A stretch of 40,440 bases of DNA from positions 1 to 40,440 of the forward strand of contig JACZRQ010000011.1 of the NCBI GenBank assembly GCA_022574655.1. The letters run 5' to 3'. Both the position numbers and the translations under genes were made by a program. Positions 24,744-33,859 of this stretch are shown piece after piece. The stretch comes from Chloroflexota bacterium (GTDB lineage Bacteria; Chloroflexota; Dehalococcoidia; SM23-28-2; RBG-16-64-32). The number at the start of each line of letters is the position of its first letter. The first letter of the stretch is position 1. The notes under the pieces are model-generated. The model was not told the origin of the DNA and ran no database searches. It saw nothing but the letters and a program-made list of their open reading frames with translations.

Positions 24744-26162
24744 TCAAGCGGAATGATCCGCCTGAGATCCGGCTTTTTGCAACGCCGACACGACGTTCCC
24801 AAATACTGAGGCGTGATCCTCTGGCAGACGCGGGTTCTTGCGTGCGATCACGCACGTCGTTGATCTGTAGATCTGGTCGATCGACTTTAGGTTATTCTCG
24901 CGAAGTGTGCGCCCCGTCTCGGTCCCTTCGATCAATAACTCAGCATCTTCCGGCACGAATCCCTCGGACGCACCCGCGATAGGAATCACACGATAGCGCC
25001 AGATGTGGCGGCTACGAGCGTAGTGATCCGCCGTGGCAGGAAACTCGGCCGCGATGCGAACGTAAGGCTTTCCTTCGCTTCGCCACATCGCCATCGCCTC
25101 TCCAATGGTATCAACTTTGACGTCCTCACTCACCACCGCACACAAGTTGTATTGACCCCTCTGGAGGTCTGCGACCTCCTCCACGGGACTGGAGGGGAAG
25201 CTGTAAAGATGCTCACGGAGACAATCGCGCCCAGTAATTGCGATGTCCAGCTCACCGGTCGCGATGAGGTGCGGCATGTCCTGCGGTCGGATCACCTTTA
25301 CATCCAGCCCGTCGACGCTGCATCCCGGCCTCCGCCGAGGCGGTGAGTCTTCGTATCCGTCAAGCTGAATACCGGCGTCCGCAAGCGCACTTGCTGCATG
25401 TCTTTGCTGGTGACCATCCGGCACCGCCATTCGGATCGAAAGACGAGTCGGCCTGACGCGCTCGTTTCCGTTTGAATTCACAGCGGTAGGAAGGCCGATT
25501 GCGCGCTCGCTCACCGTGCCCTCCGCATTCGCCAGCAAGGGGCGCACAACGGATGCAAGGTCCTTTCCAGAAACGGAGTCTCGATTTGCAATTAGCCATG
25601 CGGAACTCCGCAGAACTTCGAACAGGGGATTTAAACCGTGGGTCCGTACGTTGGCCTCGTCGGAACCGGATACCAGAACCAGATCAGCGTCCTCAGGTGG
25701 ATAAGCTTCAGCCGCTCCCGCGACCGGCTGAACACGGAACGCCCGCATACGTGCGCCACGCGCGAACTGTTCGGCGATGTTTGGATATTCGCTTGCTATG
25801 CGTACTCGGGACAGTGACGCGACGTCATCGAGCGTCGCAAACTCAGACGAAGTTGCTGCATAGAGCTTGCTGGCCCCAAGGCCTAGATCGAAAAGGGGAA
25901 TGATCTGGTAGGAGGCAAAGCGGGACTTCAGCTCCGCGACCCAAGCCCAGCTGCAGATACCGAGATCGTAGTTGCCGAGCGCGACCTGAACAGGGATGTC
26001 TTTTTCACGGAAGACGCGGACACGAACGGCGCCGACACTCTCAATCTCGAACAGATACGACCGGGAGCCTTCGTCGTAGCCGTCCACTTGAAGTCCAGAG
26101 GCCTCAAGCAACTCAGCCGTCGGAGATCTCAGGTCGCCCGCTGGTAGCGCGAGCTTAATCAT
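24744..26162 (-). CDS. hisG: ATP phosphoribosyltransferase, tandem-duplicated HisG
   Basis: 472 aa from the ATG at 26162, which overlaps the hisZ stop. It catalyses the first step of histidine synthesis from ATP and PRPP. HisG(S) is normally about 210 aa; here two copies are fused. Copy 1 (about 5-215): IKLALPAGDLRSPTAELLEASGLQVDGY, VQVALGNYDLGICSWAWV, RIASEYPNIAEQFA. Copy 2 (about 240-470): LSIRMAVPDGHQQRHAASALADAGIQLDGY, PHLIATGELDIAITGRD, RIAAEFPATADHYA, IPIAGASEGFVPEDAELLIEGTETGRTLRENNL. Copy 2 keeps the PRPP-loop-like E-G-T-E-T-G-R-T; copy 1 has VSGSDEANVRTH there and looks degraded, so copy 2 may be catalytic and copy 1 structural or regulatory (inference). Confidence 0.82.
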   Translation of the reverse strand: MIKLALPAGDLRSPTAELLEASGLQVDGYDEGSRSYLFEIESVGAVRVRVFREKDIPVQVALGNYDLGICSWAWVAELKSRFASYQIIPLFDLGLGASKLYAATSSEFATLDDVASLSRVRIASEYPNIAEQFARGARMRAFRVQPVAGAAEAYPPEDADLVLVSGSDEANVRTHGLNPLFEVLRSSAWLIANRDSVSGKDLASVVRPLLANAEGTVSERAIGLPTAVNSNGNERVRPTRLSIRMAVPDGHQQRHAASALADAGIQLDGYEDSPPRRRPGCSVDGLDVKVIRPQDMPHLIATGELDIAITGRDCLREHLYSFPSSPVEEVADLQRGQYNLCAVVSEDVKVDTIGEAMAMWRSEGKPYVRIAAEFPATADHYARSRHIWRYRVIPIAGASEGFVPEDAELLIEGTETGRTLRENNLKSIDQIYRSTTCVIARKNPRLPEDHASVFGNVVSALQKAGSQADHSA

Positions 26163-27375
26163 GGCCGACGCCAGCAACGGCCCGCACGACTTCGTCCACG
26201 GCGGAGACCTTCGCCTGCGTGCCGTTTTTGGTCAGGAGGAATTGCCCCCCGACGACGACCACATCCCTTGGCGACTTTGCTTCACCCGTGGCAATATCGA
26301 CATCGGCACCGGCCGCACGAAGCGCCTCCGCTAGCTCAAACGACGCTATCATATCGACCGACTCGGCTCCAGCAGCTCGAATCGTGATACGGGTGCTGGA
26401 CGCGGGCCGCTCGGACAGGAACGAGGAAACGACGTCCATCTCAAACGCCAGACCGACCGCCGGAACCTCGCCACCACCTATGACGGATGTCAGACCGTCG
26501 TAGCGCCCGCCACCGCCGATCCTCTGGCCATCGATTTCGATGCGAAATACGGGCCCGGTGTAATATTCGAAGTTGCGGACCAAGACCGGAGAGATACGGT
26601 ATTTAGTGCCGATCTTGGTCAGGACCTCAGCGACTGTACCGAGCTCGTCCAGGGGTCGTTGAAGCTCCGGAATCGCGCCTTGGAGGACGCTCCGCAGGTT
26701 GCTGATGTATTCGATGCCTTGGCCCTCAACCGTAAGCAGATCGCTCAATCGCTGGCTCAGACTCGGTATCCGATCTTGAACGTCGTCTAAAGCCGACAGG
26801 TCGCCGTCTAACACTCGATCGTAGAGCGCGATCTGCTCGCTGAGATCACACCCTGCCTTCACCAAGATCGCTCGCAGGATTCCGGGATCGGAAAGAGTAA
26901 TGTCGCCGACTAATCCGAGGCGGCTCAAAACCTCTTGAGACACTACAATCGCCTCGATATCCCCCTGCGGATGCCCCTCACCGAGGAATTCAGCGCCGCA
27001 CTGCCAGCTCTCCCGCCGTTCGTCGCCCTCGGCGAATCTCAACACGTTTTGGACGTAGAAGAGTTTTGCGAGGCCACGTTCGGCTAGCCGCTCAACGTAG
27101 AGCCTTGCAACTGGAATGGTGGATTCAGGTCGAACGACCACACGCTCGCCGCTCCAACCGTCCCAGTCCAGAAAAGAGTAGACACGATCAAGCATCTGTG
27201 GCGACAACGTTCCTGCCGCAGTAAACAGATGCAGATGCTCGATGGTTGGCGTTCGAACCTCGTCGTAACCCCAACCGCGACAGACATCACGAAACGCATC
27301 TTCTATCTGTCGAAATCTGTACATTTCTTCGGGCAGCCAATCGCGCATACCCGGGCTACGTAGCGAGTCAGTCAT
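26155..27375 (-). CDS. hisZ: ATP phosphoribosyltransferase regulatory subunit HisZ (HisRS-like)
   Basis: 406 aa from the ATG at 27375; a promoter at 27404-27432 excludes the upstream in-frame starts. The class II aaRS fold resembles HisRS: GMRDWLPEEMYRFRQIEDAF, FYVQNVLRFAEGDERRESWQCGAEFLG (motif 2), GGGGRYDGL, and VGLAFEMDVV in place of the HisRS motif 3 Arg block. It has RPESTIPVAR where HisRS has RPEGTAxxxR, and no catalytic motif 3 Arg, which points to HisZ rather than a tRNA synthetase. It retains a C-terminal anticodon-binding-like domain. Its coupling to a short-type HisG supports HisZ. Confidence 0.82.
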   Translation of the reverse strand: MTDSLRSPGMRDWLPEEMYRFRQIEDAFRDVCRGWGYDEVRTPTIEHLHLFTAAGTLSPQMLDRVYSFLDWDGWSGERVVVRPESTIPVARLYVERLAERGLAKLFYVQNVLRFAEGDERRESWQCGAEFLGEGHPQGDIEAIVVSQEVLSRLGLVGDITLSDPGILRAILVKAGCDLSEQIALYDRVLDGDLSALDDVQDRIPSLSQRLSDLLTVEGQGIEYISNLRSVLQGAIPELQRPLDELGTVAEVLTKIGTKYRISPVLVRNFEYYTGPVFRIEIDGQRIGGGGRYDGLTSVIGGGEVPAVGLAFEMDVVSSFLSERPASSTRITIRAAGAESVDMIASFELAEALRAAGADVDIATGEAKSPRDVVVVGGQFLLTKNGTQAKVSAVDEVVRAVAGVGHD

Positions 27376-27403
27376 GCTAGAGAATCTCCCATGGGATGTG
27401 GCC

Positions 27404-27432
27404 ATTTTAGCATTGGCCATAAGTGCGTTCAA
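27404..27432 (-). promoter_or_regulatory. promoter of the histidine operon
   Basis: On the minus strand TTGAAC (27432-27427), 17 bp, TAAAAT (27409-27404), a near-consensus sigma-70-type promoter. Transcription would start near 27397, leaving a 22-nt leader before the hisZ ATG at 27375. No attenuator-like leader peptide is visible. Confidence 0.7.
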
Positions 27433-27477
27433 TTTGGCGGTTAAGAGCTCAAACAGGAGTATGATTGACTATGGTGC

Positions 27478-28884
27478 GTGACCGACTTTCGGAGACAGAT
27501 GCGACTCAGTAAGATCGCGCTACGACGGCTGAGAATCGGGGGCGCTATCCTTGCCATCACCCTCGGTGCCCTCATTTTCGCCTGCGGCGGCGGGTTAGGC
27601 GCTGCACCCGGCTCGGTTCACGTACTCACGACGAACGGCACAGTCGGGCCGGTAATGGACAGATACCTCGGCCGCGGCATCGATACCGCGGAAGACGAGG
27701 ACGCTGCAGCGGTGGTAATTCGGCTCAACACACCCGGCGGACTCCTCAGCTCAACAGACGATATTGACAGCCGAATCCTGAACGCAGAAGTGCCCATCGT
27801 CGTCTACGTCTGGCCGACCGGAGCGCAGGCCGCGTCTGCCGGCACGTTTATCACCATGGCAAGTCACGTGGCCGCGATGGCCCCAAGTACGGTCATCGGA
27901 TCGGCGACACCGGTCGGCGGTGGAGGCGAGGACATCGAGGGCGATCTCGGCAACAAAGTGACAGAGAACGCGGTCGCCAAGATTCGGGCGATGGCGGACC
28001 TGCGCGGCCGAAACGCGGACTGGGCGGAATCAGCGGTCCGCGACGGCATCTCAGCAGAACAGAACGAAGCGCTCGAACTGAACGTGATCGATTACATCGC
28101 TAGCGATCTAGACGACCTGCTCGCTCAGATCGACGGTGAGGAGGTCGAACTCAGCAGCGGCGCGCAGGTCACTTTGAATACCGCCGACGCTCCGGTGGCA
28201 TTCAACAACACGAACTTCATCGAGGACTTCCTAGCGATCATCGCAGACCCGAACATCGCCTTCCTCCTCCTGTCGCTCGGATCACTGGCGATCTTTATCG
28301 AGATCATAAACTTCGGAGCGATCTTCCCCGGTGTCTTTGGTGTGATCGCGTTACTGCTTGGCTTCTTTGCGCTGAGCGTGTTGCCGTTCAGCTGGGCAGG
28401 GGTAGCACTGATCCTCTTCGCATTCATGTTATTTGGATTGGAGTTATTCGTTACGAGTGGAGGTGTGCTTGGCATCGGTGGTGTCTTCGCCCTCGTCCTG
28501 GGCGGGTTGCTGCTGATGAGCGACAATCCGCCCGAATTCGGTGCAGACTTCGAGGTGTCGAGATGGTTGGTCTTCAGCCTTGCCGCCGTGCTCGGCGCGA
28601 TGGTGCTGTTCGTGTTGGCGAACATCATCCGGATCCGCAAAGCCCCCGTCGCGGTGGGAGTCGAGACGATGATTGGCAAACAAGCGGTCGTGCGGACCGC
28701 TCTCGATCCGTCAGGCTACGTATTCCTGGAGGGAGAGGCATGGGCAGCAGACATTGAGGGTGGTCAAGATGTCGAGTCAGGTGAGCACGTGATAATAACC
28801 GAGGTTCATGGGCTAAGGCTAAAAGTGAAAAAGGAAGAGTCGGAAGGAGAAGAGGAAGATGGAACAGCCCCCACAGCAGGTTAA
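27478..28884 (+). CDS. NfeD-family membrane-bound serine protease (ClpP-class)
   Basis: 468 aa from GTG at 27478; the ATG at 27499 is an alternative. An N-terminal hydrophobic segment (20-36) is followed by a ClpP/SppA-like domain: [26 protein letters not shown] with the nucleophile Ser at about 120, and [14 protein letters not shown] with the general-base Lys at about 160. Four or five transmembrane helices (about 255-345) and a C-terminal NfeD OB fold (about 395-455, [23 protein letters not shown]) complete the long-form architecture. It overlaps the slipin gene by 26 nt; such pairs act together, the protease probably cleaving the slipin C-terminus. Confidence 0.9.
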   Translation: MTDFRRQMRLSKIALRRLRIGGAILAITLGALIFACGGGLGAAPGSVHVLTTNGTVGPVMDRYLGRGIDTAEDEDAAAVVIRLNTPGGLLSSTDDIDSRILNAEVPIVVYVWPTGAQAASAGTFITMASHVAAMAPSTVIGSATPVGGGGEDIEGDLGNKVTENAVAKIRAMADLRGRNADWAESAVRDGISAEQNEALELNVIDYIASDLDDLLAQIDGEEVELSSGAQVTLNTADAPVAFNNTNFIEDFLAIIADPNIAFLLLSLGSLAIFIEIINFGAIFPGVFGVIALLLGFFALSVLPFSWAGVALILFAFMLFGLELFVTSGGVLGIGGVFALVLGGLLLMSDNPPEFGADFEVSRWLVFSLAAVLGAMVLFVLANIIRIRKAPVAVGVETMIGKQAVVRTALDPSGYVFLEGEAWAADIEGGQDVESGEHVIITEVHGLRLKVKKEESEGEEEDGTAPTAG

Positions 28885-29728
28885 GGGCGCGGCACCCAAC
28901 TGGCTTGCCAGGATTCTGACCGGATTCGGCTACCTCATAGCGATCCCGTTGTTCCCATTCGCGATCAAGATCGTTCAGGAATACGAGCGGGGCGTAATCT
29001 TCCGTCTAGGACGACTTGTTGGTGCCCGCGGACCCGGACTGTTCTTCATATTGCCGTTCATCGAGCAGATGCAAAGGGTGGACCTGCGCACCGTGACTAT
29101 GGACGTGCCGCGTCAGGACGTGATCACCAAGGACAACGTCACAGTCAAGGTAGACGCGGTGGTCTACTTCCGGGTTCTTGACCCGGAAGCTGCCATCGTC
29201 AACGTGTTGGACTACATCCGCGCGACGTCACTCGTTGCTCAGACTACGCTTCGTGCCGTGCTCGGCCAATCCGAGCTTGACGAACTGTTGAGCAACAGGG
29301 ACGAGCTAAACCAGAAGTTGCAGCAGATCATCGACGAGGCTACAGAGCCGTGGGGCATCAAGGTTAGCATCGTGGAGGTGCGCGACGTTGGCCTCCCGGC
29401 AGAGATGGTGCGGGCGATGGCCCGACAAGCAGAAGCAGAGCGTGAGAGGCGCGCCAAGATCATCCACGCCGCGGGTGAGTTCGAGGCTTCTCAGAAACTT
29501 TCCGAGGCCGGCAAGGTGATGGCGGCTACACCAACCACCATGCAGCTCCGTTATCTGCAGACGCTGACGGAGATTGCATCTGAGAACAACAGCACGATCA
29601 TCTTCCCCGTACCGATCGACGTCTTCACGATGATCACCAAGCTCGCTGGAGGAAACGGCTCTGGCAAGAACGCAGGAACGCGAGACATCGCGGAGGCAGA
29701 CTCGGCAGAGAGCAGCGGCGAAGGCTAG
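28859..29728 (+). CDS. slipin/stomatin (SPFH/band 7) family protein
   Basis: 289 aa. One membrane anchor (about 16-40), then the SPFH domain: [81 protein letters not shown], followed by a coiled-coil with REAxAEREAKI-like [15 protein letters not shown]. It forms oligomeric membrane microdomains with its NfeD partner encoded just upstream. Its stop overlaps the stop of the convergent birA. Confidence 0.92.
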   Translation: MEQPPQQVKGAAPNWLARILTGFGYLIAIPLFPFAIKIVQEYERGVIFRLGRLVGARGPGLFFILPFIEQMQRVDLRTVTMDVPRQDVITKDNVTVKVDAVVYFRVLDPEAAIVNVLDYIRATSLVAQTTLRAVLGQSELDELLSNRDELNQKLQQIIDEATEPWGIKVSIVEVRDVGLPAEMVRAMARQAEAERERRAKIIHAAGEFEASQKLSEAGKVMAATPTTMQLRYLQTLTEIASENNSTIIFPVPIDVFTMITKLAGGNGSGKNAGTRDIAEADSAESSGEG

Positions 29729-30516
29729 GCGCCGCCCGGATCGCGCAGGGAGACTTCACCGGCTTCGAAGGTCATAGTCGAGCCATCAGGACGACGCAGG
29801 ACGAGGCTGCCTACGTCGTCAACGTCCTCGGCCACGCCCTCGTAGACGTTGTCGCCCAGCGACAGCTTAACGTGGCGACCGAGTGTTTCGAGGCGCGACC
29901 GCCAGGCTTCAACGATGGCCGCCGCCGGACTCTCGTACAGCTCTTCTAAGCGGTTGAGCAGCGCGGCCAAGGTCTCCTCCCGCGAGACCCGGCGCCCGGA
30001 CTCTCGCATCAGGCTGGTGGCTATCTGGGCGATCTCAGGCGCCCGGTCGACGTCGAGGTTAACGTTGAGGCCGATGCCGATCAGCGCGAAACGTACGTCC
30101 TGTCCGGAGACTTCAGTTTCGACCAAGATGCCCGCCAACTTTCGTTCGCCCACGAGGACGTCGTTCGGCCACTTGATCCGGGCGTTGAGGTTGACCACGT
30201 CCTCGGCTGCCTGACACACGGCAAGCGGAGCGATCATGGTCAGGGAGCGCAGCCGTTCGAGGGGCGGGCGCACGATCAGCGTCAGATAGAGGTTCGTCTC
30301 CGGCGGCGACGTCCAGGACCGGCCGAAGCGACCGCGGCCCGAGGTTTGTTCTTCGGCGAGGACGACGGTCCCGTGCGACGCCCCATCTTGCGCCTCGCTG
30401 CGGGCGATGTTCATCGTCGAGTCGCAGACCATCTCGTGGATGATGCTGCGACCGACCTTCCGCGTCGTGAGACCGGCTTCGATCTGTTCGAGGTCAAGTG
30501 GCATGTCAGGGTCCAC
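29725..30516 (-). CDS. birA: biotin--[acetyl-CoA-carboxylase] ligase
   Basis: 263 aa from GTG at 30516, or 259 aa from the ATG at 30504, which is as likely. It attaches biotin to the carboxyl carrier protein. Motifs: [22 protein letters not shown] (adenylate-forming loop) and [20 protein letters not shown] (catalytic Lys region), then a C-terminal SH3-like domain. It lacks an N-terminal winged helix, so it is a non-repressor type. Upstream are a strong hairpin terminator and a small ORF on the same strand. Confidence 0.93.
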   Translation of the reverse strand: MDPDMPLDLEQIEAGLTTRKVGRSIIHEMVCDSTMNIARSEAQDGASHGTVVLAEEQTSGRGRFGRSWTSPPETNLYLTLIVRPPLERLRSLTMIAPLAVCQAAEDVVNLNARIKWPNDVLVGERKLAGILVETEVSGQDVRFALIGIGLNVNLDVDRAPEIAQIATSLMRESGRRVSREETLAALLNRLEELYESPAAAIVEAWRSRLETLGRHVKLSLGDNVYEGVAEDVDDVGSLVLRRPDGSTMTFEAGEVSLRDPGGA

Positions 30517-30530
30517 GGTATCGGAGAGAC

Positions 30531-30566
30531 AAACAGAGGGCCAGCCCTAAGGCTGACCCTCTGTTT
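30531..30566 (-). terminator. strong hairpin terminator or attenuator before birA
   Basis: AAACAGAGGG (30531-30540) pairs perfectly with CCCTCTGTTT (30557-30566). After one C-A mismatch CAGCC/GGCTG pairs, closing on CTAA. On the minus strand the stem is followed by TTTGTCTCT, a weak U-tract. It lies between the 23-aa ORF and birA, so it ends that small transcript or attenuates birA. Confidence 0.78.
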
Positions 30567-30603
30567 CGAGCACGTAGACCTGTCCACGCGCTAATTTAGC
30601 CAG

Positions 30604-30675
30604 TTACACCAGCACCTCGGAGAGGTGAAGGTGTGAATGGACAGGCCTACGGCCTGATTCGTCTGTATCGCCCAT
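30604..30675 (-). CDS. small 23-aa ORF with a near-perfect Shine-Dalgarno
   Basis: On the minus strand AAAGGAGGTGATGTGA precedes the ATG at 30675, the best ribosome site in the window. The product is MGDTDESGRRPVHSHLHL then SEVLV, ending in TAA. It has its own promoter (30702-30730) and a terminator behind it. The Shine-Dalgarno/start region (GGTGATGTGAATGG) can pair with CCATTCACACC inside the ORF, enclosing a CAGGCC/GGCCTG stem, so translation may be controlled by structure. The product resembles nothing I know. It may be a leader peptide for birA or a free small protein. Confidence 0.5.
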   Translation of the reverse strand: MGDTDESGRRPVHSHLHLSEVLV

Positions 30676-30701
30676 TCACATCACCTCCTTTCCTATCCTG
30701 C

Positions 30702-30730
30702 ATAGTAGCAGACTACGGGTGCCTTCACAA
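30702..30730 (-). promoter_or_regulatory. promoter of the small ORF / birA leader
   Basis: On the minus strand TTGTGA (30730-30725), 17-bp spacer, TACTAT (30707-30702). Transcription would start near 30695, just ahead of the Shine-Dalgarno of the small ORF. Confidence 0.58.
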
Positions 30731-30789
30731 CGCTGCAGACGACGAAGCGCTCACCCAGTAGCGACGCTCGATCAAGGGATAACGACCAA

Positions 30790-31166
30790 CGATCAAGGGT
30801 GATTTCGTATCTGGATCTTGATTGGCTGGGGCAGGGCCGGTACGAATCTTGGTTGCCTGGCGGAGCGTTTTATTTTTTCGGGGCCTCGTGGTGTCTGGGG
30901 AGGGGGTTCTGGAGGTGATTGGGCTTGGTTGAGTGCGGTTCAAAGCCTTGGGGGGTGCGCTCAATCAGTGAGTGAATAGTGGACAGTGGTTAGTGGATAG
31001 CAGGGCAGCCCCGATGGGATCGGGGCGGGAAGGGCCCAGACGAGTCGCGGGATCCAGACGGGTCTGACGACGACGATGTTAAGGTGCTGGCGCTAGGCTC
31101 GGACGTCGAGAGGCGCTAATTTTAGGATAGCGGGCGGAGGCGGTAGCTCGAAGGGGGAAGTGGCAG
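30790..31166 (-). repeat. intergenic repeat element, copy B (inverted relative to copy A at 10027-10325)
   Basis: Read on the minus strand it carries, in the same order as copy A, CTGCCACTTCCCCCTTCGA (31166-31148), GCACTCAACCAAGC (30936-30923), CGAAAAAATAAAACG (30880-30866), CAACCAAGATTC (30855-30844) and a 35-mer (30824-30790). The first gap is longer here than in A (230 vs 153 bp) and contains the heptamer repeats. The rest of 30731-31181 holds no gene. It points toward the promoter of the small ORF/birA and starts 16 nt after the end of the AAA ATPase gene. Confidence 0.72.
30967..30998 (+). repeat. tandem heptamer repeats (AGTGRNN)
   Basis: AGTG followed by AGTGAAT, AGTGGAC, AGTGGTT and AGTGGAT (30971-30998), four 7-bp units with the first four bases fixed. 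Located inside the longer gap of repeat copy B and absent from copy A. Confidence 0.6.
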
Positions 31167-31181
31167 TGGGGCCACCAACCT

Positions 31182-33767
31182 TTAGCCCTCACCATTGCCG
31201 GCGTCGTACGCCTTGAGGGCGGCTTGTAACGTGGCCCAATCGTACTCTAGTTCATCTAGATTCGGACGTATGCCGAGCGTGTCCGGCGGCTGCGAGTGCG
31301 CTGTTATATACCGATTAGCTTTCTCCCAGATTGGGAAAATGATGTCGATGGCGACCTGAAGGTGGGTAGTCTTGATGCGGCGAAGGTTCTGCATGGCAAC
31401 GTTAGGTTGGTGGCGTAGCGTTACCCTAGCAAGTAACTTGTCTTCCACGACTGTTTCGCACCATGCTCGTATATCGGCGTAGGCGAAGTCGATACGTTCT
31501 TGCCGCTCGGCTTCGTCGACCGCTCCCGCGTCTTGAATCGCCTTGTTGATCCGGCCTCGTATCTTCGTCGGATTATCAAAACGAGGATCGATCGCTCGTG
31601 TGATGATCCCTTTGGAGCCATCTCGTTCGCCTACTTGATAGTACGTGCATTGCTGCGGTCGGTTCTCGAATTCCATGAGTAACTCTGACACGAACCATAT
31701 GTTATGAGTGAAGACTATCACCTGTTGTTCTTCGGCGACGGACGCGATTCGCTTGGCTATCTCACGGATACGTCTGTAATCGAAGCTAGTTACTGGATCG
31801 TCGAATATGACTGGAGCCGAGCCGCTACGGAGAGATGTTTCGGCCAGAAAATCGGCAATAGCAATAATCTTCTGCTCGCCTTCCGAAAGGATCTCCGCGA
31901 TTGAATGTTCTGCCGCGACGGTCTTTCTCCTAGCGGCCTCTCCTCTTCGTCCGGGGAAATCAAGCTTAACTTTTGGGGCACGTAGTAACTTGCACTCTTT
32001 GTAGAAAGCCTTCTCAAAGTCGCGATTGAGGAGCTCCTCGCTGGCAACCTTGCTGGCCTCCGTCAGGGACTTCAGTAGTCCTTGGAAATGATCCATCAGT
32101 GTCTTGAGGCGATCTACCCATTGTGCGTTCTTAACATACGAACGGATGTCAGGGATGCGACTGGAAAGCGTGATGCGCGCTTCAAGCGTGGCTAACCGCG
32201 CACATTTTTCTGTCAATACCTGGTCCCTCTCACTCGCGTCTCCTTCTAGCGCTCTCAGGTCGGTTTTCGCGTCAGCCAACGCAACGCTGAGGCGTGACGA
32301 GATTTGCCTCGAAACGACAACGGCTTCTGTAACATCAACTGGCTTACGCCCGATTACCGCTTCGTGAGCCTCCCTGACGCCCTTAAGTAGCCGACGACCT
32401 TGAGCAGCCCAATCTGGTGCTTGCTCTCCCTCTTCGACAGTCGGGAGCGTGACACGCAGCTCTTCGAGGGCATCAGCGACTTCGGCTGAACTGAGTAGAG
32501 CTTGAAATCTGTCTACTTCAGCGGCGGCGGCTTCGACAGCGGCGGTAGCCGTGCCGTTAGCGTAATCACGGTACGTTGCCAGCAGATTACGAGCCGCATC
32601 GTCCAGCGCTTGCTGGCAGTAGATGCAAGCGTCGTCTACTGTCGGATACTCAGTTTGTCCGTCGGCAGCGAGAAAAACCTCACCAGCCTCGATGAAAGCC
32701 TGCCATGCGGGTCGCAATTCGTCGGGGAGTTGGCCGCCGCCGAACACGTCGGCAGCGGCGCTTGTCTGTTCGTCACGCGCATGGGATTCTGCGGTGACCG
32801 CGTCTGTGTAGCGTTGCGACTGGAATCGTTCGAGCGCCTCCGCAATCGTGATAAGGTTTCGCAGGATCGAGGCCCAGTTACGCAGCGTTTCGCCGCGGCT
32901 CTGATTAGACATGTCGCTGAGAGTCTCCACGCTCAGCTTGAGTGTTGCTAGCTCCGCCCGTTCAACTTCGGAGACAGTCGCGAGCTCCTCCAGTTCGACC
33001 AAATCGGTGCTGGCATCCAACATCTCGATCTTGGGGAAGATCGATGAGCCTCGCGTAAATGCTTCGAGGAACGGATTCTGACTCGGTTGGCGACTTGCCA
33101 CGTCGGCGGCGAGCAGTGTGCGCACTCCAGTGATCGCGGCATTTACGTGCTTGAACAACGCCAGGTCTGCTGGTGTGTAGATATACGTGATGTCGCCTTC
33201 CAAGTGAAGGGTGGCTGCAGGATTGTCGAATACGGTCATGCGCGTGAACGGCGAGACGCCTTCTTCGCCGTGCCAAGCGCGCTCGTGTTCTTCATCGCCT
33301 AACTTGTAGTGGATCGTCGCTTCTGGGGTCGCGGTTACACCGGGACGATGGATGTCTGGGATGATAGGTTCTGAGGAGCGAACGTTCGCGAGGCGCTTGA
33401 GCACGCGAACGTATCCGGTCTTTCCTGTCGCATTCTCGCCGAAGAGAACTGTCATCCTCGGGTTGAAGAGGATTTCTTGCCGCTCGGCCAACGCATTTAC
33501 GCCGCTACATTCTCGTAAAGCCGTGAGGAGAAGTGGGGCGTCGTCCGCCGATTCGCTAGTGCCCTCGCCAAGCGCGGGTATATCTTCCACATCGCGGTCA
33601 ACTAGCTGTTTCTCCGCGAGATAGATGTCCCGCGCTGCTTTGGCGGACGATTCCGAAAGCTCAAGCCGAGTTGCGACAATCTCACCGACGATCGCCTTGA
33701 TCCAACCATCCTGCTGGTTGGCCCAGTCGATGAGGTGTTGACATGCTGACCGAGGGGATCCTGCCAT
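31182..33767 (-). CDS. large AAA ATPase with zinc-hook-like CxxC, RloC/PrrC-like
   Basis: 861 aa. Walker A GENATGKT at residues 110-117; ABC-type signature LSEGEQK at 627-633; Walker B VIFDD at 653-657 followed by PVTSFD; His switch THN at 687-689. The middle (about 260-600) is coiled coil interrupted by CIYC (381-384), like the zinc hook of Rad50 and RloC. The C-terminal 130 residues hold R767-A-W-C-E771 and His802, a spacing close to the R-x3-E...H triad of PrrC/RloC anticodon nucleases (weak evidence). So it may be a stand-alone DNA-damage or phage-sensing toxin ATPase. Flanked by repeat copy B and a murE remnant, in an accessory stretch. Confidence 0.7.
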   Translation of the reverse strand: MAGSPRSACQHLIDWANQQDGWIKAIVGEIVATRLELSESSAKAARDIYLAEKQLVDRDVEDIPALGEGTSESADDAPLLLTALRECSGVNALAERQEILFNPRMTVLFGENATGKTGYVRVLKRLANVRSSEPIIPDIHRPGVTATPEATIHYKLGDEEHERAWHGEEGVSPFTRMTVFDNPAATLHLEGDITYIYTPADLALFKHVNAAITGVRTLLAADVASRQPSQNPFLEAFTRGSSIFPKIEMLDASTDLVELEELATVSEVERAELATLKLSVETLSDMSNQSRGETLRNWASILRNLITIAEALERFQSQRYTDAVTAESHARDEQTSAAADVFGGGQLPDELRPAWQAFIEAGEVFLAADGQTEYPTVDDACIYCQQALDDAARNLLATYRDYANGTATAAVEAAAAEVDRFQALLSSAEVADALEELRVTLPTVEEGEQAPDWAAQGRRLLKGVREAHEAVIGRKPVDVTEAVVVSRQISSRLSVALADAKTDLRALEGDASERDQVLTEKCARLATLEARITLSSRIPDIRSYVKNAQWVDRLKTLMDHFQGLLKSLTEASKVASEELLNRDFEKAFYKECKLLRAPKVKLDFPGRRGEAARRKTVAAEHSIAEILSEGEQKIIAIADFLAETSLRSGSAPVIFDDPVTSFDYRRIREIAKRIASVAEEQQVIVFTHNIWFVSELLMEFENRPQQCTYYQVGERDGSKGIITRAIDPRFDNPTKIRGRINKAIQDAGAVDEAERQERIDFAYADIRAWCETVVEDKLLARVTLRHQPNVAMQNLRRIKTTHLQVAIDIIFPIWEKANRYITAHSQPPDTLGIRPNLDELEYDWATLQAALKAYDAGNGEG

Positions 33768-33859
33768 CGCGTCGGAAGCTCCGTCTTTGATAGTTGCCGG
33801 GGACTGAAGAGTAACGCAGCGCTATCAGCGTCGTCCAGCCGACGGTAGTAGCCTTTGAG

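Noticed and set aside
30781-30960. Copy B as a T-box or CRISPR-like array
   Set aside because: Spacing is not regular, no T-box bulge or terminator/antiterminator pair for the ATPase side, and the unit recurs as a whole block rather than as repeat-spacer units.
10027-31166. The 20-kb segment between the repeats as a composite transposon
   Set aside because: It contains housekeeping pur, his and xse genes and no transposase or integrase; the copies look like intergenic elements, not IS ends.
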